A stretch of 64,000 nucleotides of DNA from Streptantibioticus rubrisoli (GTDB taxonomy: Bacteria; Actinomycetota; Actinomycetes; Streptomycetales; Streptomycetaceae). A program made the position numbers and the translations under genes. Where the stretch lies: contig NZ_JANFNH010000039.1 of the NCBI RefSeq assembly GCF_024436055.1, positions 1-64,000 of the forward strand, in the 5' to 3' direction. Shown one piece after another: positions 41,028 to 50,671 of the stretch; the first letter of the stretch is position 1, and each line of letters begins with the position of its first letter. The notes under the pieces are model-generated. The model saw nothing but the letters and a program-made list of their open reading frames with translations. It was not told where the DNA came from and did no database searches.

Positions 41028-41475
41028 GCGAGAGGGTCACTTCCTGACGAGAGCGATGCGTGTGCGGGACGAGGCGATGATGGTACGAGCGCTGACATGT
41101 GCGCGGTAGCCGTTCCGCGAAAACGCGGGCAGCCTGGGCCCTGAAGGGGCGGCACGAGTGGCGCGCGTCAGGTCCGGCTGGATCCGGAGGACGGGGTGCT
41201 TCAGCGCCGCCGCTGCGCGGCCCGAGCCAGCGGCCTGATCGGATGCGGCGCGCCGTGGTCGCCGGGCACACTCGCGTCATGAGTGAACCGTTCCGTGGGG
41301 GTGCGTCGCCCGGCGATCACGACACGGATCCGGGAGGCTTTGCGGCCGACCAGGAAGCCACCGAGCGGTTCGCGGCCCACGGTGACGCCATGTCCGAGCC
41401 AACCGGCTGCGCCCCGACCCCATGCCGACTCCGCTTTGTCGGCAGGGGATTGGGGGCGCAGCCGTCAGCCCGTGT
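41028..41475. other. Intergenic region
   Basis: Between the divergently oriented neighbours' ends I see only weak frames. The best is ATG 41279-stop 41479 on the plus strand (66 codons, MSEPFRGGASPGDHDTD), rich in Gly, Asp and Pro, which runs into the end of the beta-glucosidase gene; it may be a small unstructured protein or chance. The 250 bp nearest 41027 should hold the lipoprotein promoter. Confidence 0.4.
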
Positions 41476-43461
41476 CTAGCGTCCGTGGTGGGATGTGGTG
41501 ATGCCGTAGCCGTACGGGAACAGCGGGTCGTAGTGCCGGTCACCGATGTTGATCGGCTCCTGTCCCTCGGTGCGCGGCCAGGTCACCGGTAGTTTTCCGG
41601 TGAACGGCCGCTTGCCGAACAGCACATCGGCGACGCCTTCGCCTTCGCTGCCGGGCAGCCACGACATCACGAACGCGTCCATCTTCGGCAGCTCGTCGGT
41701 GACGATCTGCGGCCGCCCCGCGACATCGAGCACAACGCATCGGCTGATCGCCCCGCAGACCCTGTCGATGTTCGCCCGGTCGGCGCTGGAGAGGTTCAGG
41801 GTGTGCCCGTTGTTGCCGACATCGCCGATGCCCTCCGCGTACGGCGTCTCACCGACCACCACCACGCCGACGTCGTATCCGCTGGTCGGCGCCGAGGCGT
41901 CCGCGCTGTACGTCACGTGGGAGGCGTCCTGCTCGATGCCCTGGAGGATGGTGGTGCCGGGGATGGTGTTGCCCGACTGCCCCTGCCAGGTGACCGTCCA
42001 ACCGCCGGCCTGGTTGCCGATGTTGTCGGCGTTCACGCCCGCGACGTAGATCCGCTGGGACGGCTTGAGCGGCAGTGCGCCCTGGGCGTTCTTCAGCAGG
42101 ACCTGCGATTCGGCCACGGCACGGCGCGCCACCGCGCGGTGGGCGGGTGAGCCGATGGTGGGGATGTTGCGGCGGTCGGTGTAGGGGTGCTCGAACAGTC
42201 CCAGCTCGAACTTGGCCCGCAGGATCCGGCGTACCGCGTCGTCGATGCGCGACACAGGTACCCGTCCGGCCTGTACCTCGGAGATGAGGGTCGACTCGAA
42301 CTGCGATGCCTCGTAGGGCTCCATGAACATGTCCAGCCCGGCGTTGACCGCGGTGCGCACCTCGGTGGGGTAGTCACCGGGCAGTTCGTGGATCGCCTCC
42401 CAGTCGCTGATCAGGAACCCCTGGAACCCGATCTTCTCCTTGAGGACGTCGGTCAGCAGCTCCTTGTTGGCACTCATCCGGACGGGTTTGCCATCGCCGC
42501 CGTCGGTCCACTGAACGCTGGAGTATGACGGCATGATGCTGCCGACATGGTGCCGGCGCACCGCCGGAACGTACGGTGCCAGGTCGATGCGGTCGAAGTG
42601 CTGGTGATCGGTGATCGTCACGCCCTGGTCGAGCGTGTAGCTGTTGGTGGTTGACGTGCCGTAGGTGGTGTCACCGTCGCCCGCGTAGTGCTTGGCGGTG
42701 GCCAGCACGTGGTCGGGGCGGGCGAGGTCCTGGGGGTTGGTGCCCTGGAATCCGTCGATCGCGGTTTCCATCCGCGCGACCAACTGGGGGTCCTCGCCGA
42801 AGCTCTCGTAGGTCCTGCCCCAGCGCTTGTCCCGGGTGACGCACAGGCAGGCCGCGAAGACCCACTGCGGTCCGGTCGCCCGGGTCTCGGTGGCCGTGAT
42901 GTGTTCCTCGTCGCGCACCAGCGCCGGATCGCGGGTAGCGCCCATCGCGATGTTGTGCGGGAAGATGGTGGCGCCGACCAGGTTGTTGTCGCCGTGCACC
43001 GAGTCGATGCCGTACAGCAGCGGGATGTGCAGCCGGGTGGCCAGCGCGTGCGACTGGTAACCGTCGATCATGTCGGCCCACGCCTGCGGTGTGTTGGGCG
43101 TGGGCGTCGAGCCGCCGCCGGAGAGCAGCGAGCCGAGGCCGAGGCTGGTGATCTGGGACGGGTCCGAGTCGACGGCGCCGCGCTCGGCCTGGGTCATCTG
43201 ACCGACCTTCTCGGTCAGCGTCATCCTGCTGAGAAGGTCGCTGACCCGCCGCTCCACCGGGAGATGGGGGTTGAGGTACGGCAGGGTACGGCCGCCGACG
43301 GTCGCGGGCGGCGGTGTTTCTGAGGGCTCGTCGGGGGTGCGGGCCAACGCGGTTGGCACGGCACTGGCGACCAGGGCCGCCGCGGCCAACAACACGCCGA
43401 CGAGGCGTGAACGGGGGGTGCGCCGGAACCGGGGACCGGCGCTTGGCGGGTGGTGTCTCAA
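41476..43461 (-). CDS. Secreted GH3-family beta-glucosidase
   Basis: A 661-residue glycoside hydrolase family 3 enzyme. A TTG at 43461 preceded by AGGGAGG gives a good signal peptide: basic n-region with RTPRSR, hydrophobic LVGVLLAAAALVA, cleavage after PTALA. The frame remains open 68 codons upstream without coding character. GH3 landmarks are RRVSDLLSRMTLTEKVGQM, LLYGIDSVHG, GATIFPHNIAMGAT, ATAKHYAGDG and GFLISDWEAIHEL with the nucleophile Asp; the C-terminal domain has VAGRPQIVTDEL and GKLPVTWPR. It hydrolyses beta-glucosides (cellobiose-type or plant glucosides) outside the cell. No sugar transporter or LacI gene is next to it. Confidence 0.92.
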   Translation of the reverse strand: MRHHPPSAGPRFRRTPRSRLVGVLLAAAALVASAVPTALARTPDEPSETPPPATVGGRTLPYLNPHLPVERRVSDLLSRMTLTEKVGQMTQAERGAVDSDPSQITSLGLGSLLSGGGSTPTPNTPQAWADMIDGYQSHALATRLHIPLLYGIDSVHGDNNLVGATIFPHNIAMGATRDPALVRDEEHITATETRATGPQWVFAACLCVTRDKRWGRTYESFGEDPQLVARMETAIDGFQGTNPQDLARPDHVLATAKHYAGDGDTTYGTSTTNSYTLDQGVTITDHQHFDRIDLAPYVPAVRRHHVGSIMPSYSSVQWTDGGDGKPVRMSANKELLTDVLKEKIGFQGFLISDWEAIHELPGDYPTEVRTAVNAGLDMFMEPYEASQFESTLISEVQAGRVPVSRIDDAVRRILRAKFELGLFEHPYTDRRNIPTIGSPAHRAVARRAVAESQVLLKNAQGALPLKPSQRIYVAGVNADNIGNQAGGWTVTWQGQSGNTIPGTTILQGIEQDASHVTYSADASAPTSGYDVGVVVVGETPYAEGIGDVGNNGHTLNLSSADRANIDRVCGAISRCVVLDVAGRPQIVTDELPKMDAFVMSWLPGSEGEGVADVLFGKRPFTGKLPVTWPRTEGQEPINIGDRHYDPLFPYGYGITTSHHGR

Positions 43462-44459
43462 GCTGTCCTCCCTGAAGGGGACCGACCTGTCGGGGCTTCT
43501 CCGCGCGACGGCAGAGCACACACCCAGCAGACAATCCACCTGCCGCCCCTGGACGTCAAGATGTGAAACGTCAGAAAGGTGTTGAGCCGTCATCACTTCA
43601 CTGCTTGAAGGCAGGAGGGCGCTGAGCACTTCGCGCCCGACGGGGGTGGGCGTGGTTTTCGCCAACCACCGGCCAGGCGAACGTGAGGCGAATGCGGGCC
43701 AAATTCAGAACTCCTGCCCCAACCGGTCGGCTACGACCCACCGTTCACGCCGTCGGATGCGGCCGGGTCGGCTGACTCACCGATGAGGTGGTTGACGAGG
43801 ATGTCGAGCCGCTCCTCCCGGCCGCCGTGCGGGATGCGGCCGCCCTGTTCCAGCACGACCATGCCGTGCGGTGCACTCCCAGACGACTTCCGCGAGGGGC
43901 TCGCGCGGTGCGTGATGCGGCGGCAGGGCACCGACGGACTCGTCGAAGGCGGACTGCAGCGCAGTAGCCCTGGCAGAAGCTACTCACCCACCAGGACCGG
44001 TCGAGGCGTTCGTCTCCGTCGATCAGGGGAGGGGTTCCGGCAGCTTGGCGAACGAGAGCCGCCTTGCTCGGCGAGCACACGCCCGTCCCCGACGGCGGTG
44101 GCCGGGCGCTCGACGTGGGCTGCGGTACTGGAGCACTGGCCGCCTACCTGGCGTCCCTCGGCTACATGGTGGACGCGGTCGACTTCGCCGACAGCGCCCT
44201 CGTCCGAGCCCGGAACAACCGCGGCCGCGAGAGCAAGGCGTACTCGATCTCGTCTGCTGGGTGGCCGATGCGGTGGCTGGCGGCTTCGGCGACGACGCGG
44301 GCGTGGGCGGGCGCGTTCGGCGGTGAATGTGACGTTCGGGTCGTCAAAGGGTGCGCTGCTTGCGGGGTACGGCCCTTTCCGGCCAAGTTGGCGGCGACGC
44401 CGACTCTGGAGCCACCTGCGGGAGCCGTGGGGCCGACGCGCCGTCGATAGACTCGGCCC
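43462..44459. other. Remnant-rich gap upstream of the biosynthetic cluster
   Basis: No intact gene. On the minus strand the frame ending at 43731 (RIPHGGREERLDILVNHLIGE) looks like the tail of a lost gene that I cannot name. On the plus strand a methyltransferase fragment lies at 44064-44237. This is the likely left boundary of the 44-63 kb cluster. Confidence 0.45.
44064..44237 (+). pseudogene. Fragment of a SAM-dependent methyltransferase
   Basis: The frame contains motif I and its surroundings, GGGRALDVGCGTGALAAYLA, then YMVDAVDFADSALVRARN, the glycine-rich SAM-binding region of class I methyltransferases. After about 44237 the frame shifts (VLDLVCWVADAV in another frame) and similarity stops. 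Nothing of the acceptor domain remains. Confidence 0.65.
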
Positions 44460-45389
44460 ATGGGTGAACCCAAGGACTTAGCAACCTTCTGGAGGCCGGC
44501 AGTCCGCGGGGTGGAAGTCCTGCACGCTCATTTCCGGCACCACGAATACCCGCGCCATGCGCATGAGACGGCGACCGTCGCGCTGATGGACCGCGGAGCC
44601 GCCTCCTTCCTCTACCGGGGCGAGGTCCACACCGCGTCGGCGGGCGACGTTTTCCTGCTCAACCCCGATGAGGTGCACACGGGTTGGCTGGCCCATCCGG
44701 AAGGCTACCGCTACCGCGTGCTCTACCTGGGGATCGAGGCGTTGGCGCAGTTCCACGACCCGGACAGCTGGCCGACACGGCGACGGACCCCTCCGGCGTT
44801 CCGGGAGACGGTGGTGCGTGACCCCGCGCTGGCAGCGGGGCTGGACAGGGTGCACAGGGCACTGGCCACCGCGTCCCGTGACGGGGGCGGGCCAGGCCCT
44901 TCCCCGCACGGCGACACCGACGACGGCCGGATGCTGCAGGAGCATCTGCTCATGCAGGTCGGCGAGATACTGCGGGCTCGGTATGCGGAACCAGGGCTGC
45001 GGCCGTGCGCGACGGCCACCGGTTCGGAGCACCGGGCCGTGTCGGCCGCGCGGGCCTATCTGGAGTCCCGACTCGCCGAGAAGGTCTCGCTGCTCGACCT
45101 CGCGGCGACCGCCTGCCTCAGCCCGTACCGTCTGACCCGGCTGTTCAGCGCGGAGGTCGGAATGCCCCCGCACGCCTACCAGAACATGCTGCGCGTCGGC
45201 CGAGCCAGGAAGTTGCTGGCCGAGGGAGCGCGGGGGGCGTGCGTCGCACACGAGGTCGGCTTCTGCGACCAGGCCCATTTCAACCGCGTCTTCAAACGCT
45301 ATACGGGATTGACACCACGTCAATTCCAGCGGGGCGTACGGCGAGACGGGTGGCCGCTTTCACATCCCGCCGGTTACGGTCACGCCTAG
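44460..45389 (+). CDS. AraC-family regulator, first gene of the biosynthetic cluster
   Basis: A 309-residue regulator. The N-terminal cupin-like sensing domain (FRHHEYPRHAHETATVALMDRG, AGDVFLLNPDEVHTG) is followed by two helix-turn-helix units at about residues 195-295 (EKVSLLDLAATACLSPYRLTRLF; ACVAHEVGFCDQAHFNRVFKRYTGLTPRQFQ). Codon 7 is TTA (44478-44480), so translation should depend on the bldA leucyl-tRNA, which would tie the whole cluster to development. It precedes the PhzF gene by 53 bp on the same strand and is the only regulator in the cluster. Confidence 0.9.
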   Translation: MGEPKDLATFWRPAVRGVEVLHAHFRHHEYPRHAHETATVALMDRGAASFLYRGEVHTASAGDVFLLNPDEVHTGWLAHPEGYRYRVLYLGIEALAQFHDPDSWPTRRRTPPAFRETVVRDPALAAGLDRVHRALATASRDGGGPGPSPHGDTDDGRMLQEHLLMQVGEILRARYAEPGLRPCATATGSEHRAVSAARAYLESRLAEKVSLLDLAATACLSPYRLTRLFSAEVGMPPHAYQNMLRVGRARKLLAEGARGACVAHEVGFCDQAHFNRVFKRYTGLTPRQFQRGVRRDGWPLSHPAGYGHA

Positions 45390-45442
45390 CATCGCTGTCC
45401 AAACGGTCGTTCCCGTACCGTCGCGCAGCTGCGGAGGACTCC

Positions 45443-46192
45443 ATGGTGGACGTGCACGTCCTACGTGTCTTCACCGACGCGCGGCAGCGGTTCGGAAACC
45501 CGCTGGGGGTGGTGCTGAATGCCGCGAGCTGGCCCCCGACCGCGCGGCAGCGGCTGGCGACCCGACTCGGCTACAGCGAGACCGTCTTCGTCGACGACGC
45601 CACCACCGCGAGCCTCCAGTTGTTCACGCCGGCCAGCGAACTGCCCTTCGCCGGCCATCCGTTGGTGGGTGTCAGTGCCCTGCTCGCCGACGTGACCGGA
45701 CGGCAGCCGGACGCACTGCTCCCGCTGCTGCTGCACGAACCGGTGCCGACCCGGGCCGAGGACGGTACGACCTGGATCCGCGGGTCGGTCGCGGACGCCC
45801 CGCCCTGGGACCACGAGCGGCTGGCGGACCCCGCTGAGGTGGACGCCCTGCTGCCGCCCCCGCTCACCGGTGGGTCCACGTCGGCCCGCTGGCGGCGCAC
45901 CCAGTGCTGGGCTTGGCTTGACCACTCGGCGGGGGTGGTCAGAGCGCGCGTCTTCGCCGCCGACTACGGGGTGGTGGAGGACGAGGCGTGTGGCTCCGCC
46001 TCGTTGCTGCTCGCCGCGCGGTTGGGCCGCCCGTTGACCGTCCGGCACGGGCAGGGCTCGGTGATCCAGGCCCGCCCGGTGGACCGGGACCAGGTCGAGA
46101 TCGGCGGGCGGGTGGTCCACGACGGTCTTCGCCGGGTGGACGACCGGGAGCTACATGAGTACGAAAAGATACACAACGGGGACGAGAGGTAG
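45443..46192 (+). CDS. PhzF-family isomerase/epimerase-like protein
   Basis: A 249-residue protein with both PhzF lobes: VHVLRVFTDARQRFGNPLGVVL at the N-terminus, SETVFVDDATTASLQLFTPASELPFAGHPLVG with the candidate catalytic Glu, and VVEDEACGSASLLLAARLG opening the second lobe. It is shorter than most members (about 280). Homologs catalyse isomerisations or epimerisations in specialised metabolism, but many have no known role. ATG at 45443, GCGGAGGA upstream. It runs into the exporter gene 8 bp downstream. Confidence 0.85.
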   Translation: MVDVHVLRVFTDARQRFGNPLGVVLNAASWPPTARQRLATRLGYSETVFVDDATTASLQLFTPASELPFAGHPLVGVSALLADVTGRQPDALLPLLLHEPVPTRAEDGTTWIRGSVADAPPWDHERLADPAEVDALLPPPLTGGSTSARWRRTQCWAWLDHSAGVVRARVFAADYGVVEDEACGSASLLLAARLGRPLTVRHGQGSVIQARPVDRDQVEIGGRVVHDGLRRVDDRELHEYEKIHNGDER

Positions 46193-46200
46193 GACCGAAC

Positions 46201-47208
46201 GTGCGGCAGAACGCGCCGAGCCAGGCGCCGGGGCGGGGGGCGGACCAGTTATCCGGCGGCGCCTCCGTGTACGCGATGCTCACCCTCACCGTGGCGTTGT
46301 GGGGCAGCGCCTTCCCGGCCTCGAAGGCCGTAGTCGACAGTGTTCCACACCAGATCGCCGCGCTGCTGCGGTTCGGCTTCGGCGGCCTGGTCATCGTGGC
46401 ATGGCTGCTGGCCAGCGGGCGTCGGCTCACGGTGAGCCTGGCCGATCTGGGACGGACCGCCGTGGCTGGCATGTTGGGGGTGTTCGGGTACAACACCCTC
46501 TTCTTCTGGGGCCTTTCGTTGGCACCCTCGATCGACGGCAGCATCATCGTGCCGGTCTTCGCCCCGGTCATCACCACCGCCATCTCGGTGCTGCTGCTAC
46601 GCGAACGCACTTCCGGTGCCCGGATCGCCGGGCTCGCGGTGGGCATCGGCGGCTCCGTGGTCTTCCTGCTCGGCGTGGGCAGTCTCGCGGACGGCAAGCG
46701 GCTCCTCGGTGACCTGGTCTACCTGGCCGCGGCGGTGAGCTGGTCCGCCTACACGCTCGTCGCCAAGCGGATCCTCAAGGGGGATCCGCTGAAGGCCACC
46801 GCGTTGGCGACGATCTGCGGATCGATCGCGCTCGCGGCCGTTGCCGCCCCCGCGCTGCACTCCGTCGACTGGTCCAGGCTGTCGGGCGACTTCTGGCTCG
46901 TTGTGGCCTACCTGGCGGTGGGCCCGACGGCGATCGCGTACGTCTTCTACTACCGCGGTGTCCATGCCGTGGGACCGACCACCGCCTCGGTGATGATGTT
47001 CCTCTCGCCTGTCTTCGGCGGCCTGGGAAGCGTCCTGTTCCTGCACGAGAAGCTCACCTGGATGCAGGCGGTCGGCGCCGCCTTGATGGTGGTGGGAGCG
47101 CTTCTCGCGGTGACCGGGCGGCTGCTGCCCCGATGGCGGCGGGCGAACGTCGCCGCCGGGGCCGACCCCCTAGAGCCCAGCCCCGCCCGGGAGTCCACCA
47201 CATCCTGA
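46201..47208 (+). CDS. EamA/DMT-family transporter, probable product exporter
   Basis: A 335-residue membrane protein with ten predicted segments in two EamA halves: YAMLTLTVALWGSAFPASKAVV begins the first, LGDLVYLAAAVSWSAYTLVAKR the second, and AYVFYYRGVHAVGPTTASVMMFLSPVFGGL is the typical last block. These proteins export amino acids and small metabolites. Codon 17 is TTA (46249-46251), another sign of bldA dependence. GTG start at 46201 with AGAGGTAGGA upstream. Likely efflux pump and self-protection for the cluster product. Confidence 0.88.
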   Translation: MRQNAPSQAPGRGADQLSGGASVYAMLTLTVALWGSAFPASKAVVDSVPHQIAALLRFGFGGLVIVAWLLASGRRLTVSLADLGRTAVAGMLGVFGYNTLFFWGLSLAPSIDGSIIVPVFAPVITTAISVLLLRERTSGARIAGLAVGIGGSVVFLLGVGSLADGKRLLGDLVYLAAAVSWSAYTLVAKRILKGDPLKATALATICGSIALAAVAAPALHSVDWSRLSGDFWLVVAYLAVGPTAIAYVFYYRGVHAVGPTTASVMMFLSPVFGGLGSVLFLHEKLTWMQAVGAALMVVGALLAVTGRLLPRWRRANVAAGADPLEPSPARESTTS

Positions 47209-47224
47209 TGCCAACGGAGGCACC

Positions 47225-48445
47225 GTGACCCAGCCGTTGATCGCCGAGAGACTCCACGACTTCGCGGGGCCGACCATCTTCAGCGAGATGACCGCACTGG
47301 CCCAACAGGCTGGTGCTGCCAACCTCGGTCAGGGCTTCCCCGACAGCGACGGTCCGCCGGAACTACTCGCCGCCGCGGCCGACGCCATCGGACGCGGGCT
47401 CAACCAGTACCCGCCGGCCACCGGACTGCCCGAACTGCGCGAGGCGATCGCCGCCCGCCGCACCGCCGACCAGCGGCTCACCTACGACCCGCGAACCGAG
47501 GTGGTGGTCACCGCCGGGGCGACCGAGGCGATCGCCGCGGCGCTGATCGGCCTGTGTGACCCGGGAGACGAGGTGATCGTCTTCGACCCGCTCTACGACT
47601 CCTACAGCGCCTGCCTGGCCATGGCCCAAGTGCGCCGGGTCCCGGTGCTGTTGGAGTTCGACGGGACCCGCTTCACGTTCGACCCCGAGGCGTTTCGCCG
47701 GGCCGTCACCCCGCGCACCAGGCTGGTGCTGCTCAACACCCCGCACAATCCGACCGGCAAGGTCTTCGACGAGTCGGAGCTGGCCCTGATCGCCGAGGTG
47801 TGCATGGCGCACGACCTGGTCGCCGTCACCGACGAGGTCTACGAGCACCTCGTGTACGACGGTCTGCGGCACCGGTCGCTGGCCACCCTGCCGGGGATGC
47901 GCGAGCGCACGCTCACCATCTCCTCGGCCGGGAAGACCTTCAGCTGTACCGGCTGGAAGGTCGGTTGGGCCTGTGGCCCGGCCCGGTTGGTGACCACGGT
48001 GCGCACCGTCAAACAGTATCTGACCTTCGGCACCGGCACCCCTTTCCAGGCCGCCGTGGCCCACGGCCTGACCCGGTGCATGCCGTGGGTCGACGAGTTG
48101 CGCGCCGAACTCGCCCGGCGCCGCGATCTGTTGGTCGCCGAGCTGCGGGCCGTGGGCATCACCACGTACCCGTGCGACGCCACCTACTTCGTGCAGATGG
48201 ACGCCCGCTCGTTCGGCCACGACGATGGCGAGACGCTCTGCCGCGCCCTGATCCGGGACGCGGGGGTGGCCGCCATACCCAGTGTCGCGCTGTACGACGA
48301 CAAGGCGGCCGGACGCCACCTGGTGCGCCTGGCGTTCTGCAAGGAACCCGGGTTGTTGACGACGGCCGCGCGTCGACTCGCCGCCTATGCCTCGGACGCG
48401 TCGGCTGCCCCACGAGAAGGGCAAGAACGTACAAGTAACGACTGA
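47225..48445 (+). CDS. PLP-dependent class I/II aminotransferase
   Basis: A 406-residue fold-type I aminotransferase, nearest in pattern to methionine/kynurenine aminotransferases. Pyridoxal phosphate contacts are present: NTPHNPTGKVFDE (Asn175), DEVYEHLVYDG (Asp203, Tyr206) and SSAGKTFSCTGWKVGW with Schiff-base Lys237. It interconverts an amino acid and its 2-oxo acid. GGAGG stands before the GTG at 47225. In the cluster it could supply or recycle the amino acid loaded by the NRPS. Confidence 0.9.
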   Translation: MTQPLIAERLHDFAGPTIFSEMTALAQQAGAANLGQGFPDSDGPPELLAAAADAIGRGLNQYPPATGLPELREAIAARRTADQRLTYDPRTEVVVTAGATEAIAAALIGLCDPGDEVIVFDPLYDSYSACLAMAQVRRVPVLLEFDGTRFTFDPEAFRRAVTPRTRLVLLNTPHNPTGKVFDESELALIAEVCMAHDLVAVTDEVYEHLVYDGLRHRSLATLPGMRERTLTISSAGKTFSCTGWKVGWACGPARLVTTVRTVKQYLTFGTGTPFQAAVAHGLTRCMPWVDELRAELARRRDLLVAELRAVGITTYPCDATYFVQMDARSFGHDDGETLCRALIRDAGVAAIPSVALYDDKAAGRHLVRLAFCKEPGLLTTAARRLAAYASDASAAPREGQERTSND

Positions 48446-48501
48446 GTACGTGGCGGAAGAATCGGGTCAAGCACTGTGCAAGGTTTGAGGAGGCACCATA
48501 A

Positions 48502-48939
48502 ATGACCGGCGAGAGCTCGCGGACTCCCGTGGTCTGGGACACGAAGATCGCCGTGGTCCTGCGAGACGACCTGCAGGTATGGCAGAAGCTGAACGTCACC
48601 GCTTTCACGGTCAGCGGTATCGCCGCCACCGTGGAGAACGTGGTCGGAGAGCCCTATCAGGACGGTTCTGACACCACGTACCTGCCGATGTTCCGCCAGC
48701 CGGTGCTGGTGTTCGCCGCCGACGCCGAGAAACTGCGCCTCATCCACGAACGTGCGCTGCGTCGCGAACTGCCCGTCGCCGTCTACACGGAGGAACTCTT
48801 CGTCACCAACAACGACGAGGACAACCGCGCGGCGGTACGTGCCGTGCCCACGGAGAAGCTCAATCTCGTCGGGCTGGCCATGCGTGGCGACCGCAAGATC
48901 GTCGACAAGGTCGTGAAGGGCGCGACGCTGCACCCATGA
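48502..48939 (+). CDS. DUF2000 family protein
   Basis: A 145-residue single-domain protein matching DUF2000: WDTKIAVVLRDDLQVWQKLNVTAF, NVVGEPYQDGSDTTYLPMFRQPVLVFAA, LPVAVYTEELFVTNNDEDNRAAV, LNLVGLAMRGDRKIVDKVVKG. The fold is known but the function of the family is not; members occur beside aminotransferases and in specialised clusters, and look like small peptidyl-tRNA-hydrolase-fold proteins. GGAGG upstream of ATG 48502. About 97 bp follow before the radical SAM gene. Confidence 0.85.
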   Translation: MTGESSRTPVVWDTKIAVVLRDDLQVWQKLNVTAFTVSGIAATVENVVGEPYQDGSDTTYLPMFRQPVLVFAADAEKLRLIHERALRRELPVAVYTEELFVTNNDEDNRAAVRAVPTEKLNLVGLAMRGDRKIVDKVVKGATLHP

Positions 48940-49036
48940 CACACCGCACGCCGCCTTCGTCGGCGGGATGAGTCCTCCCGCCGACGAGCGTGCCTCCTCC
49001 GTACCACCAGGACACCGCTGGCTCCAGGAGACCCAC

Positions 49037-50671
49037 GTGACCCAGGTGAACAGTCCGGACTGCATACTCATCGGCTTCAACGAAATAGACTTCGCCGACT
49101 TCGCGCGGGCCCAGAAGGTCTTCGAGCAGAACTCCGGCGCCTACCGCGAGTTGTTGACGAACTCGGTGCTGCTCGGCGACCGCCGTATGACCTACATGGA
49201 CCTGCTCAACGTGGTGCGGGAGCACATGACGGGACAGCCGTCCCGGCTGACCGCGTTCGAGATGCCGAGCCTCGGCGTGGCGTATCTGACCAGCTTCCTG
49301 CGCCGCCGGGGATTCGACGTGGGTGTCGTCAACTTCTTCAACACCGGCAAGGGCGATCTGGCCGCTATGCTGGCGGGCACACCACGGGCGGTGGCGATCA
49401 CCACCACGTACTACGTCGATGACGAACCGATTCGCCAGATCATCCGGTTCGTCCGCGAGCACAATCCCGAAGTCCCCGTCATCGTCGGCGGCCCCCGGGT
49501 GCACAACCTCTGTGCCGGGCAGCCGCCGCAGGTTCAGGACGTCCTGTTGAAGGCGCTGGGCGCCGACATCTACATCGACAGCGCACAGGGGGAGGACTCG
49601 CTCGCCGGGGTGCTGGGCGCACTGCGCGACAAGGGCGGTGACTTAAGTGGTACCCCGAACCTGATCTACCGCTCCCCGCGGGACCCGCGAGGCCCGATGG
49701 TGCGGACACTGCCGATGGTCGAGAACAACGACCTGAACGAGAACGCGGTCGACTGGTCGTACTTCGAGCCCGACTACTTCGCGCCGACCACCTACATGCG
49801 CACCTCGCGCAGTTGCTCGTTCGGCTGCGCCTTCTGCAACTACCCGGCGATGGCCGGTCCGTTGACGTTGAGCGACCTGTCCACCATAGAGAACGAGTTG
49901 CGTTACCTGTGCGAGAAGGGAGTGCGCAACCTCATCTTCGTGGACGACACCTTCAACGTACCGCTGCCCAGGTTCAAGAAGATCTGCCGGATGATGATCG
50001 AGAACCGGTTCGACCTGCGTTGGGTGTCCTTCTTCCGCTGCTCCAACGCGGACGACGAGGCCTTCGACCTGATGGCCGAGGCGGGATGCATGGGGGTGTT
50101 CCTCGGCATCGAGTCAGGGGATCAGCGGATCCTCAAGAACATGACCAAGTTCGCCAGGACGGACAGGTACGAGTACGGCATCAGGGAACTCACCAGACGC
50201 GGCATCGTCACCCTCGCCTCCATCGTGCTCGGCTTCCCCGGCGAGAACGAGGAGAGCGTCAACAACACCATCGACTTCCTCAACCGCACCCAACCCACCT
50301 TCTACAACGTCCAGCTCTACTACCACGACGTGCTCGCGCCCATCGAGCAGCAGCGGCAGAAGTACGGCATCGAGGGCAGCGGCTACTCGTGGCGGCACTC
50401 GACCATGAGCTGGCAGGAGGCGGCCGACTGGAAGGACGCCTTCGTCCGGCGGGTCCGGGGCCCGGCCCTGATGCCGCTGTACGGACTGAGCATCTGGTGC
50501 ATCCCCTATCTGATCTCCCAGGGCATGACCATGGACGAGATCATCCGGTTCACCAAGAGCGCCACCCAACTGGTGGTCAAGGGACTGGACGCCGACTACA
50601 TCGCGCCGGAACCGGAGATCGAGACGCTCGCCCAGGCACTGGCCGGCGCACCGGCCGCCGTTGGTGGGTAG
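49037..50671 (+). CDS. Cobalamin-dependent radical SAM methyltransferase, PhpK-like
   Basis: A 544-residue class B radical SAM enzyme. An N-terminal B12-binding region (about 70-210: EMPSLGVAYLTSFLRRRGFD, VAITTTYYVDDEPIRQIIRF, VPVIVGGPRVHN, GADIYIDSAQGE) precedes the radical SAM barrel with cluster motif Cys260-x3-Cys264-x2-Cys267 (RSCSFGCAFCNY), LIFVDDTFNVPLPRFKKIC and GVFLGIESGDQRIL. Overall wording is closest to PhpK, the P-methyltransferase of phosphinothricin biosynthesis, but related enzymes also methylate carbon. Codon 203 is TTA (49643-49645). GTG at 49037 has CCAGGAG 7 nt upstream. Its stop overlaps the thioesterase start. No phosphonate genes are visible, so C-methylation of an unactivated carbon is the more likely role. 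Confidence 0.85.
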   Translation: MTQVNSPDCILIGFNEIDFADFARAQKVFEQNSGAYRELLTNSVLLGDRRMTYMDLLNVVREHMTGQPSRLTAFEMPSLGVAYLTSFLRRRGFDVGVVNFFNTGKGDLAAMLAGTPRAVAITTTYYVDDEPIRQIIRFVREHNPEVPVIVGGPRVHNLCAGQPPQVQDVLLKALGADIYIDSAQGEDSLAGVLGALRDKGGDLSGTPNLIYRSPRDPRGPMVRTLPMVENNDLNENAVDWSYFEPDYFAPTTYMRTSRSCSFGCAFCNYPAMAGPLTLSDLSTIENELRYLCEKGVRNLIFVDDTFNVPLPRFKKICRMMIENRFDLRWVSFFRCSNADDEAFDLMAEAGCMGVFLGIESGDQRILKNMTKFARTDRYEYGIRELTRRGIVTLASIVLGFPGENEESVNNTIDFLNRTQPTFYNVQLYYHDVLAPIEQQRQKYGIEGSGYSWRHSTMSWQEAADWKDAFVRRVRGPALMPLYGLSIWCIPYLISQGMTMDEIIRFTKSATQLVVKGLDADYIAPEPEIETLAQALAGAPAAVGG

